Below, in pieces: positions 24,701 through 32,746 of a DNA stretch of 64,000 nt. Source of the DNA: Saccharomycopsis fibuligera x Saccharomycopsis cf. fibuligera (Eukaryota > Ascomycota > Saccharomycetes > Ascoideales > Saccharomycopsidaceae); contig CP012819.1 in assembly GCA_001936135.1 (NCBI GenBank), positions 1,645,501 to 1,709,500 of the forward strand, written 5' to 3'. Every line of letters begins with the position of its first letter. The first letter of the stretch is position 1. Under the pieces are notes generated by a model. The model saw nothing but the letters and a program-made list of their open reading frames with translations, made no database searches and was not told the origin of the DNA. The position numbers and the translations under genes were made by a program.

Positions 24701-24814
24701 AGTAATGGTAAAAATGTTCATGATGGTAAGGACAGCAGTGAACCAGTTGGTGATAAAAACGGTGCGAAAGACGAAGATGAGATTTTGAGTGACTCAGACT
24801 TGGACAATTTTTGA
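21704..24814 (+). CDS. RAD24: checkpoint clamp loader Rad24/Rad17
   Basis: Rad24 replaces Rfc1 in the alternative clamp loader that places the 9-1-1 clamp at damaged DNA in the nucleus, activating Mec1 signalling. The protein has 1036 residues, against about 660 in S. cerevisiae. The first roughly 200 residues are Asn/Ser/Asp-rich. Then come LWSDKFAPRSL near 204, the Walker A loop GPSGAAKST near 246, and a Walker B-like VLIEELPLVF near 322, all typical of Rad17/Rad24 and RFC subunits. Alpha-helical lid and collar regions follow. The C-terminus is a long Asp/Ser/Gly-rich acidic tail. It starts at ATG 21704. The gene is tail to tail with a GRX3/4 gene, as RAD24-GRX4 in S. cerevisiae, which supports the assignment. 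Confidence 0.94.
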   Translation: MPERSHSVPKESLKKISFLNNNGNNNSTSFGTSFSKRLNKRASSYQFGSSKNKIISIDSDDNENDSTINDSIVDDSIVDDSLIDDGDDNDDVQVIKTTHKRLVPKTFNESKVSQPNSNIAISSSADNSNNNTNIHSCTSATKSRNRKKRKLQRSTSINITDLRHQISSSPSPPSTTTGNTNIESVTFNNKNKFSITNTDDHRLWSDKFAPRSLTGVSVHLRKINEVKQHLLSMINGTSQLRLLILTGPSGAAKSTLVRCLAHELLPSPTYSEPLLEWENPSTVSNTTDSSFNRVSSHVTAFSNFLKSVKYKQRENLSVVLIEELPLVFHEPTRDSFRNAIFDYLHYESLVPLSPLVLCITELNYDNTGNDNNGGGSSMDINNNYSVTTILGHKILRESDLGRIHQIKFNEVNKTLMLKTLKKIVADQPSGNKELFKKIPAVEVKQYLDNLLKTGDIRSAILSLQFWATWKGIMSNNDIDCRDSQRRSNSSITSKIGGTFLSFGKESQMELFHSIGRIIFGSQKVDSIELLVNSHDRHIYNDLNFLSDGVYKESLLKVHAIVKPSFFSNVEANIKLAKNYYLSNHLIAKNSFMMSNIKFVGLFILENYAIFQKAKFAIVKAMRILNDISLTDVMLTSENDNSIRTSDAMVELAFQVLVRSARTNLTANDEDNQFAYLVEGMINGNLKNAATAKMLGESKGDGGSSSTGHDRLVFPRDFKALKKQRQITAEVAFYRFAKLASGASANFTTKSKSSNNNIINTYDNSPEAKTQTVAASLLVSFNNANLLHGFYEPYINRQKQYALKSYSSYLAHDGQNSNNDVNNKIMKKLKNLRNWQTEKNLLMQRLGGTIDFSITDTEGTGSDSATKAEVSKDAGILAAEKAASLASLLDITSGIGSAIASEAGGESSDNLRELYMNYIGAGAAFRDGFESFGSKWKAEWVNDSGSGNSEADFYDDSNDNDDDNEFDDDPIINSDVEDVNEIFSSFDDDELIGSGGGVYDSNGKNVHDGKDSSEPVGDKNGAKDEDEILSDSDLDNF

Positions 24815-25452
24815 AGTATTTTTTTTACAGAAGTCTATTGTCAGCGTAAACGGTTTTAAGAGTACTATAAAGTGAAAATGTTGGCATATCAAATCTCTTT
24901 TATGTACTATAATAAATGTGTCTATCCCATTTATATTTTTCTTAGTGACTACATCGCAGTGACTCAGAAATTTGCAAAAATCTCGTATCATGTACTCCAA
25001 AATTTCGTTTCTACCACACAAGAAAACAGCAAGCGAATACTATTAATACGAAACACCTAAAAAAGTAAAAAAAAAAAAAAAAGAAAAAAAAAGATATAGT
25101 ATTGTGTCGAAAACAAGCTATAATATAAAAGAAAGAATAACTATAAGAGAAGAGAAGCAGTACCGTTTTGAAGGTTAAGAAATACTAAGTTTAAGAGCAG
25201 GAAAAGATACTTCACCTTCCACAAAATACCTTCTAACTTTTATCACTCTGGTTAATTCAAACAGACCTGAAAAGTATCAAAAATAATAAGCATATCATTT
25301 CGAAGCTTCAACCATGTTATCTATAATTTGGCAACAAGCCCCTTTGACAAGCATAAAAATTTTAATGTTGCTCTATCTATAACCCGCTTTTTTTCTAATA
25401 GTATTTCGATAAGCAAATAAATTAACAATTTTGAAATTCCAATTACCCATAT
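24815..25452. other. convergent intergenic region RAD24/GRX3-4
   Basis: The 3' flanks of two convergent genes. It has A-rich runs near 25066-25092 and no recognisable gene. Confidence 0.6.
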
Positions 25453-26265
25453 TTATGCATTCAATGTATTGTTGAAAAATTCTGAATCTTCTTCCAAACT
25501 TTCTTTGACAATATCCAATCCGCCTTGAAATTCCCCATTAATGTACAATTGTGGGAACGTTGGCCAATCACTGAAAGTCTTCAATCCTTGTCTCACGGCG
25601 TTATCTTTCAAAATATCAAAGAATCCAAATTTAACTTGATGTTCTCTTAGTATAGCAATTAATTGTCTTGAAAATCCACATTTTGGTTCTGATGGAGTAC
25701 CTTTGATGAAGACCATCACTGGGGCCGCTTTGGTAAGTTTCTCAAGTCTTTGATTGAGTTCTTCTTCAGTTTCTTGAGGCTTGGCACTAGGGATTTGATT
25801 CTGGTTGTTTGTAGTAGCAGCGCTAGCGTTAGCATTAGCCACCAAGTTACCATTACTGGCTGGTTGTGAACTAGCTGCTTGCTGTGGTGGGGCTTGCTCT
25901 AAAGTATGAGGGCTGTTGTTGCTGTTGTTCAGAAGAGAGCCGCTTTGGAAATCGCTCAACGCAGCAACAATTTCTTTAGGATCCGCACCACTGACTTCTT
26001 TCAAAATGACAGAATCTTGGATTAAGATAAAATGAGGCACTGAACTAATTTCGAACAACTCGGCAATGTTACCTTGTTCTTCAGCGTTGATGCTAAAAAA
26101 ATTTATTTCTGGATGAGCTTTAGCCAAAGTTTCAAAAACTTTGGCAATCTGAATACAAGGGGCAGCCCATGGAGTATTGAAATAAAGAACACTGAGCTTA
26201 TCTTTAGGAGCGGAGCTGGTAAGCTCAGTGAATTGATCTTCTGACTGGATTTCAACGACAGACAT
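25453..26265 (-). CDS. GRX3/GRX4: monothiol glutaredoxin, Trx-Grx fusion (Grx3/Grx4)
   Basis: Grx3/Grx4 bind a [2Fe-2S] cluster with glutathione and, with Fra2/Bol2, pass iron status to Aft1; they also deliver iron to cytosolic enzymes. The protein has 270 residues. An N-terminal thioredoxin-like domain (about 1-110) carries WAAPC, a Trx site reduced to one cysteine as in this family. A Gln/Ala/Asn-rich linker lies at about 115-165. The monothiol glutaredoxin domain has the CGFS active site near 198, then FFDILKDNAVRQGLKTFSDWPTFP (a glutathione-binding segment with the WPTFPQLY core) and GGLDIVKE. It starts at ATG 26265. S. cerevisiae has two copies from genome duplication. The neighbour RAD24 matches the GRX4 locus, but in an unduplicated genome this would be the single ancestor. 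Confidence 0.96.
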   Translation of the reverse strand: MSVVEIQSEDQFTELTSSAPKDKLSVLYFNTPWAAPCIQIAKVFETLAKAHPEINFFSINAEEQGNIAELFEISSVPHFILIQDSVILKEVSGADPKEIVAALSDFQSGSLLNNSNNSPHTLEQAPPQQAASSQPASNGNLVANANASAATTNNQNQIPSAKPQETEEELNQRLEKLTKAAPVMVFIKGTPSEPKCGFSRQLIAILREHQVKFGFFDILKDNAVRQGLKTFSDWPTFPQLYINGEFQGGLDIVKESLEEDSEFFNNTLNA

Positions 26266-27141
26266 TTTACGTTAAATTCGGGATATATCTTCTTTGGTAT
26301 ATATGGTTGGAATGATATGAATAGCAAAAGTGTCAATATAATACTATGGATATTGGAATAGAGCGCCGATGGTAAACAAGTGAAGCTCCGGCTGTTAAAA
26401 TTATCAGCTATTTAAGATGTTAGTTGATGAATATAGATGCAAAATTGCCACTGTAATAAAACTGTTTGACGTCGCTATCTAAAAGATCTCAATGCTAATG
26501 GATATAAAAAACTACGGAAATACAAAATTTTCATTTTCTCTTACTAATGAGCATAGGGCACGTGAGATAAGCCGCGCATGATGCATTTATATGTAGTATG
26601 ATGTCTTATTATGTTCTAATCAGATGGAATGAACACCATTTTTGGTCAGTATTTTATTACCCTTTACGACAAATATATTGTTATTCATAATTTACTCCAT
26701 CTTGTCTTATAAATTAGCGCAGTAATAGATCATAGCTTGTTAATTGGTTTTATATGTTTAAAGTTTTTGATACTTCCGCCTTTTCAATCAAGCTAGTTGT
26801 TTACGCATGAAAGTACATACAAAGAATAAGAAAAAGATGCGCAAGCAAATTTGTAGATAGAGACGACTTTAAGTGCTACTTTTGTAATGTAAGCAAGTTT
26901 GTGTTTACAAGAATAAGTTCATTATAGCATGTAGCCACCACGAAAAGAAATCAAAAGATTGAAGAGCAAAAAGAAACTTAATAATTAAAAAAAAGCCATA
27001 TAAATCACTAATCACTGATTAATAGAAAAATATAGCAAAAATGGTATTGGAGAAATGAAAGTAAAAACAACAATAGAGGAAGAAACTTAAAAGTTCATTA
27101 CTTTGGAATAGAATATTGAACGCAGCGAAATTATAGTAAAC

Positions 27142-27183
<42 letters not shown>

Positions 27184-27250
27184 CAGGAAAAGACAGGACA
27201 AGAAAAATTGCTTAAACATCACCATCAGCTCGATTGACTTCACGAATTAA
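26266..27250. promoter_or_regulatory. GRX3/4 promoter and LMO1 3' flank
   Basis: Head-to-tail spacer of 985 bp on the minus strand. A palindromic E-box CACGTG (26559-26564) lies 294 bp upstream of the GRX start, compatible with a bHLH factor such as Cbf1. A 39-base A run (27143-27181) lies just downstream of the LMO1 stop. No gene was recognised. Confidence 0.55.
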
Positions 27251-29641
27251 TTAATCGTAATAATAACCATCACTAGCACTAATCAACTCATTATAATCAT
27301 ACAACTGTTCATCTTCAATATCATCAAGTGCGACATTACCAGAAATGCCAAGCTTTCCCGAAAACAGTTTCTTTGAATGTCCTGTAGTATCCAAAGGTTT
27401 ACCATTGGTTGTAGCAATATCAATGTTTTGTACAGTAGCTACGTCATCATCAGTGGTTGGCTCTTTTGCATCATTTAGGCCCAAGCTCTGCAATGTAGTC
27501 ACTTCTTCATCTAAATTATAATCACTGATAGCGGTACTATTATTACTGCTAGAACTGCCATTGACTAATGTTGCCGATGTGGCAGCAGTGTTATTGAGAG
27601 CTTTGTTATGTCTCATTTCATGATCAAGCATACTAGTGAACTGCACTGCTCGTCTAACATCAAACAATTTTTCAATCTGCTGTTTGGTAAAAGAACCAAC
27701 CGAAGTAATTGGTCGATTCAAAATAAGTTTCAACCCATCAGACCAAATCAGCGCCAAGTCACCGGTATCGGTATAAAAAGAAACAATCTCCTCATTGTTG
27801 CGGTCATAGATTGTGATTTGTTGGATAACATTACGAGATCGAATGTTAACGAATAGGTTGATATGACGTGACCCAGGGGTCTTCAGGAATTCACCATTAG
27901 CTGAAGAAAAATTGGCCGAAGAACTATTCAAGGTGGTGACTTTAATATCCTTAATGCTGGAAAGCATAATGGTTTTGCTATTGGATTTCTCCAAAATCGG
28001 GAATGGTGTAGCCTTTGTAAAAAACTCTTTGAAGAGAATGTACTGTCTATTCGGAGACAAACATACATAATACTTTTTTACTCTCTTGTGCCTGGTAGTT
28101 GGAATATTGTTAGTAGTGCCGTTACCATTAGTGTTGTAAGTGCTGCTATTGGCGCTGCTGTTACTGCTGCTTGACATTAATTTATCTGTAGAGCGAGGAT
28201 CTTCAGCATAAAACCACGATCCTTTAATCAACTGCAACGTTCTTTCTTCCTTAACAAAATTAGCCACTTCCAACTCTAAACGGCTATCAAATGCTTCCAC
28301 ATCTTTACCCCAAAATTGCTGTCTTTCTCTAAAGATTTGCTTGAGTTGCTCCTCACGAGCTTTTTCGTAAGAAACGCTTTTTATTAATAACACCAATTCA
28401 CTGGCTACGCTGGTCGCAGGGTTAAGTTTAGCATTAATGTACTTGAATACTGCTTTCAACAAGCCAACAATAGCTTGTACATCATCATCTTCTAAATTTG
28501 TAGTTAGTTCGCCTTTCGCAGACTGCCAGAATTTCAAGCTGACGACCATACAGGCTGCAAAAATGGTGTCATAGTCGTATGCGAATTTTTGAACATTCAG
28601 ATACGGGTTGTAAGTAGCTGGTTTTTCACAGAAAATAGTAAATAGTTCATTAATTAGAAAGTTGTTGACTTCAAAACACATCCTAGCCAAGGGAAAGCAT
28701 TTCTCCGCGCTGGTTAAGAGCACCTGCTCGTAGTAAGACCGTTTGAATTCAACATCATTGTGATAAAGGAAAAGCTTGACACTGTAAATGTTGGCCAACG
28801 TGTAGTTCTCGGTAATGTATTGTAATGGGTTGGAAGTGAAGCCAGATTTTTCAAAGGCCGTCTGTTCTGAACTGACTGCGCTGCCTACCGAATACTTCTT
28901 GATGTATCTCAAGATTTGTTCAACCAATTTTTTATGCACTGGATTAGAAAGGTCCACTTTTATGCGTTGCATTTTTTTAGTGATTTCGGCAACGCCCTTG
29001 CTAAATATAGGCAGGAGTCTTTTGTGAACTTCGTTATCATACTCCCCGCTGGCTAGCTGTTTTTCCAAATATTGGGCAATCTTTTGGCTTCTAAGCACTT
29101 CAAGAATGACGCAGGCAGTGTCGATGCGATTTTTAGGCAACTGATAAAAGACATAGCAGATAAACTCATAGGTAAGATGAACAGTATCATGGTTTTTGGA
29201 CAACAAGCGAGGCCCCAAATATTCGATAATTTTGAGGTTGTTGGCTAAAGCAGCATAAAAGCCAAAGAAGGTATTTGGGGTAACTGTTTCGGCAAACTTC
29301 CCCACTAGTAAGCTATTAACAACTCTAAACACTGAGTCGCCAGTGAGCTCGCATGGCTTTTGAGCGCCGATTTTGAGTAGTTCTCTAAAAAACGTTTCAT
29401 CGAAAAGCTCAACTATGTCGTTAGATTTGGGCAAAAAGCGAACCATCTTGGCGAGGACCACCACAGAGTTGACGCGCTCCTGCTTGTCGTACTTGTTGAG
29501 GATATTAGTTCTAAGGATGCGGACATAGTTATAGGCGAGATTTAGGGGAAGCAGTTCGGAGCCTGACACTCTGGTGTCAACAAACTTGTTGAGGAAGTGG
29601 TTTATGGACAACGAATCCTCCTGCTTTGGCTGGTTTGACAT
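27251..29641 (-). CDS. LMO1: ELMO-family protein Lmo1
   Basis: Lmo1 is the yeast ELMO homolog; with the DOCK protein Dck1 it forms a guanine-nucleotide exchange module for the Rho GTPase Rho5 in cell-wall, oxidative and mitochondrial stress. I choose ATG 29641 (MSNQPKQED) because the longer frame to 29665 begins with TTG; this gives 796 residues against about 665 in S. cerevisiae. The N-terminal 450 residues look helical and armadillo-like. A PH-like domain begins near 468 with KGSWFYAEDP, then YYVCLSPNRQYILFKEFF and DLALIWSDGLKLIL, followed by a helix (DVRRAVQFTSMLDHEMRH) and an acidic tail ending SDGYYYD. A second, much larger protein with the same C-terminal layout lies 3 kb away on the other strand, beyond VCX1. 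The ELMO assignment rests on the PH-helix layout and my memory of the yeast protein. Confidence 0.8.
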   Translation of the reverse strand: MSNQPKQEDSLSINHFLNKFVDTRVSGSELLPLNLAYNYVRILRTNILNKYDKQERVNSVVVLAKMVRFLPKSNDIVELFDETFFRELLKIGAQKPCELTGDSVFRVVNSLLVGKFAETVTPNTFFGFYAALANNLKIIEYLGPRLLSKNHDTVHLTYEFICYVFYQLPKNRIDTACVILEVLRSQKIAQYLEKQLASGEYDNEVHKRLLPIFSKGVAEITKKMQRIKVDLSNPVHKKLVEQILRYIKKYSVGSAVSSEQTAFEKSGFTSNPLQYITENYTLANIYSVKLFLYHNDVEFKRSYYEQVLLTSAEKCFPLARMCFEVNNFLINELFTIFCEKPATYNPYLNVQKFAYDYDTIFAACMVVSLKFWQSAKGELTTNLEDDDVQAIVGLLKAVFKYINAKLNPATSVASELVLLIKSVSYEKAREEQLKQIFRERQQFWGKDVEAFDSRLELEVANFVKEERTLQLIKGSWFYAEDPRSTDKLMSSSSNSSANSSTYNTNGNGTTNNIPTTRHKRVKKYYVCLSPNRQYILFKEFFTKATPFPILEKSNSKTIMLSSIKDIKVTTLNSSSANFSSANGEFLKTPGSRHINLFVNIRSRNVIQQITIYDRNNEEIVSFYTDTGDLALIWSDGLKLILNRPITSVGSFTKQQIEKLFDVRRAVQFTSMLDHEMRHNKALNNTAATSATLVNGSSSSNNSTAISDYNLDEEVTTLQSLGLNDAKEPTTDDDVATVQNIDIATTNGKPLDTTGHSKKLFSGKLGISGNVALDDIEDEQLYDYNELISASDGYYYD

Positions 29642-30608
29642 TGGGACGAGCAAGACGTGCAACAAAGTGGTGGTTTTGGCGGTTTTGGTAGTTCGTGATT
29701 TGTTGATTTAGAGCAGCCGCTTAGTTGAGCTTTGGTCAGATCATAGGTGCCATAGTATGGATCCACGCAGCAGAATTTATATTTCTGTCCGTTGCTGGAC
29801 TTTTCTCATCGGCTGTCAACTCTCCGCCATGCTGGAGCTGCCGGTGTATGTGTGTATCACGACATGTATCTGATATGGAGGGTAATATCTGAGGCGCATC
29901 CATTCTGTCACGTGCCGTCCAAGGCCCAGGGGCCTCAGAGCCACTACCTAATCCATGTGACCGTCTAGGGCGTGTCTTGATGTGTCATTAGAACTCTTAC
30001 TATTTCTCAACATAACATATTGTGTCAGACTATGCACTGATACAGCCTAGTAACATGTACTTTAGCACCGGCACTTGTAGCTAAGGAAGCCAAGCCCTGC
30101 TGTTCGACCCTCAATTACGATACCGAAGGAAAGCTCCACATTATCGTAGCATGATAGTGGCCAGATAGGGCATGCTAGGTCCCTGGGTTCGTTATCAATG
30201 CTAATATCGTTATTGACATTGCTGTCTTTCAGTTATATTTATATAACTGTCTTCTGTGTTAGTTATGCACGTAGACGCACTACATTAACGTCATGGCTGC
30301 TGGACCATAGAATTGGTATACATCCATTCCGCTCGAGCAGAGCTCTCATCTCTGACTAATCTTCAGTACAATTGCTGACCAAGCACTCGTTTGTTTTGGT
30401 TTTGCTGCGGGGCGCTGCGCCTGCGCCCTGTTTTCCAGCCCAGTTTCACTTGGCTCGAGTGCAAGACAACATTGGAGAACCACTATCCAGACAGATTAAT
30501 TGTTTTTATTTGCGGCCCCAGCCACATACTATCTAGCTCATATATGCTCTCCTTCGGCCTTCATTTCAACACCATCAAAGTGAATAAACTCTCAATTCTG
30601 TTTAAACA
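29642..30608. promoter_or_regulatory. divergent promoter region LMO1/VCX1
   Basis: A 967-bp spacer between divergent starts. It contains GAGGCGCA (29891-29898), which fits the Crz1 calcineurin-dependent element GNGGC(G/T)CA, next to a GTCACGTG octamer (29907-29914). Part of the sequence (30410-30440) is GC-rich. No gene or RNA was recognised. A regulatory role is inferred from motif and position only. Confidence 0.45.
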
Positions 30609-31889
30609 ATGTCAAAACGCCCCGCAATTGCCAGGTTCTCCAACGCACTGATCCTCACCCTCAAATCGTCGCCCGTTAATGTGCTTCTCGTTACTGTACC
30701 TCTCGGGCTCCTTGCCGGATACCTTGAGTGGAATCCCTCATTGGTGTTCGGCTTCAACTTTCTCGCCATCATCCCTCTTGCCGCAATATTGGCCTTTGCC
30801 ACCGAAGAGCTAGCTGAGCATGTTGGAGAGACCATTGGCGGGCTTCTTAATGCCACTTTCGGCAATGCCGTTGAACTAATTGTCTCCATCATTGCTTTGC
30901 GCGAGAACCAAATCCGGATTGTTCAGGCTTCGATGTTGGGTTCAATTCTATCGAACTTGCTTTTGGTTTTAGGTTGTTGTTTTGTGTTTGGCGGCTGGAA
31001 CAGACTCCAGCAAACATTCTCTAAGACAGTGGCCCAGACCATGAGCTCGTTGATGGCGTTAGCTTGTTCCTCTCTTGTGATTCCCGCTGCTTTCAATGCT
31101 GCCATCGCCGCTTCTTCCAAACATGAAAAACCAGCCACACCTGAAAATCCAAGTCCAGAGATTCTTTCCCTTTCCAGATCAACTTCACTTGTCTTACTCG
31201 TCGTTTACGTCTTGTATCTTATTTTCCAACTATACACACACAAATCTCTCTTTGAGGCCCCTGAACAAGAGCTCTCCGAAGAGCAACATAATCTTCGTCG
31301 CAGATCTTTTGGCTCTGCTGATGGTGGCCGTCCTTCTCTCGAGGACTTGGAAGCTGACCCAAGTGATCAATCCCATCTTCCAGAAAGACCGGTTTCTCTT
31401 GATCATGACCTAGAAAGTCTTAGCGTTTTTGGTGCTGTGGTGGTGTTGTTTATCACTACACTTTTTGTTTCGGTTTGTGCTGACTACCTAGTTGGGTCCA
31501 TTGACTCTATTGTCTCACAAACTGGCCTTTCAAAAACTTTTATTGGTTTGATTTTGATTCCGATTGTTGGTAATGCTGCTGAGCATGTCACTGCTGTCGT
31601 GGTTGCTGTTAAAGACAAGATGGACTTAGCTATTGGTGTTGCTGTGGGCTCGTCAATGCAAATTGCACTTTTCGTAACCCCATTCATGGTTCTCGTTGGC
31701 TGGTTTATGGATGTGCCAATGAATTTGTACTTCAGCACTTTTGAAACTGCAGTATTGTTTGTTTCTGTTTTCATAACCAACTTCTTGATTTTGGACGGTG
31801 AAAGTAACTGGCTTGAAGGCGCCATGTTGTTGAGTACTTACACCATCATTGCTTTTGCTTTCTTCTATTTCCCGGTTGACGCGGTGTGA
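30609..31889 (+). CDS. VCX1: vacuolar Ca2+/H+ antiporter
   Basis: Vcx1 exchanges cytosolic Ca2+ for vacuolar protons (CaCA/CAX family) and is a low-affinity, high-capacity calcium sink in the vacuolar membrane. The protein has 426 residues; S. cerevisiae Vcx1 has about 411. There are about eleven hydrophobic segments. The two alpha repeats carry the cation-binding GNAVE (near 85) and GNAAEH (near 320) motifs, each followed by ASMLGS or VGSSMQ. Between the halves lies a charged cytosolic loop (about 215-265) rich in Glu, Ser and Asp ([18 protein letters not shown]), a typical regulatory site. It starts at ATG 30609. The first half is noticeably richer in C-ending codons than the neighbouring genes, suggesting high expression. 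It sits between two ELMO-like genes. Confidence 0.97.
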   Translation: MSKRPAIARFSNALILTLKSSPVNVLLVTVPLGLLAGYLEWNPSLVFGFNFLAIIPLAAILAFATEELAEHVGETIGGLLNATFGNAVELIVSIIALRENQIRIVQASMLGSILSNLLLVLGCCFVFGGWNRLQQTFSKTVAQTMSSLMALACSSLVIPAAFNAAIAASSKHEKPATPENPSPEILSLSRSTSLVLLVVYVLYLIFQLYTHKSLFEAPEQELSEEQHNLRRRSFGSADGGRPSLEDLEADPSDQSHLPERPVSLDHDLESLSVFGAVVVLFITTLFVSVCADYLVGSIDSIVSQTGLSKTFIGLILIPIVGNAAEHVTAVVVAVKDKMDLAIGVAVGSSMQIALFVTPFMVLVGWFMDVPMNLYFSTFETAVLFVSVFITNFLILDGESNWLEGAMLLSTYTIIAFAFFYFPVDAV

Positions 31890-32746
31890 GGGATAAATGT
31901 TTAGTGCTCCGACATGATACTTCTTGTGTTGTGAATGTATACTTTGTCTAAATTTGCAAAAGCTTATTTTACACCATCTAAAATTATCCTAAAATTCTGG
32001 TTTTCAAATTATATAAATAAATATCTATGCTATACTTCCCCTATTACTCTTATTTCTATTACTTCTTTCTCTTTTTCATGCTGTATGCGGAAAAGGGCTC
32101 GTCTTATAGAACTTGGCGATAGATTGATTGAAATCTTGGCTTTGGTTGGCAAAGTCATTGTGTGGCTTTAATTCATGGGCCTCGCAAATCTTTGACCTCA
32201 CTTGGCTTAAATTCTACGCTTATCATAGACATGGTTTAGTCGCACTATTTTGAGATTAAGTCTAATACGCACTAGCTTGTAGTAAAACATCTGTTACTAA
32301 GCAGCCGTTACTTATTATAGTCACTGTAGCTGTCTGTCTGTGCATATATGTCTATGAAAATGTCAATATCACGGTAGGCAGCGAACGTCAAGGACCGCCG
32401 AAGGAAAAAACGCAAAGCAAAAACAAAAACAAAAACAGAAAACAACGCCAAACTCATTAGCGTAAATCGCCTATCTTTGCTGTTGCAACCCAATAACTAG
32501 TTGAACGTATACCTAATCAAACTCAATTGCTAGCTTGCCTATTCGCTGTTGATGATGTCAACTTCTTGTGTCTTTTTATGATATAATAGCAGTGCACATA
32601 TTACATCGAAAGGAAAATAAAGACAGACCGTTACATACGTCATAGCGGGACATAAAGGCAACGTTGCAAACTGTCTAATTATCAATATTGAAGCAATCTC
32701 GCCACTTAAACACCGCGAAAATACTCATTTATTAACATTTATAAGA
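31890..32746. promoter_or_regulatory. intergenic upstream of ELMO-like gene
   Basis: Head-to-tail spacer of 857 bp. A 78-codon frame at 31935-32171 has no recognisable feature. No RNA gene was recognised. Confidence 0.55.

Noticed and set aside
29642-29665. Upstream extension of LMO1 by eight codons
   Set aside because: It begins with TTG; the first ATG is at 29641.
31935-32171. 78-codon frame after VCX1
   Set aside because: AT-rich, no motif, inside the VCX1 3' flank; likely chance.
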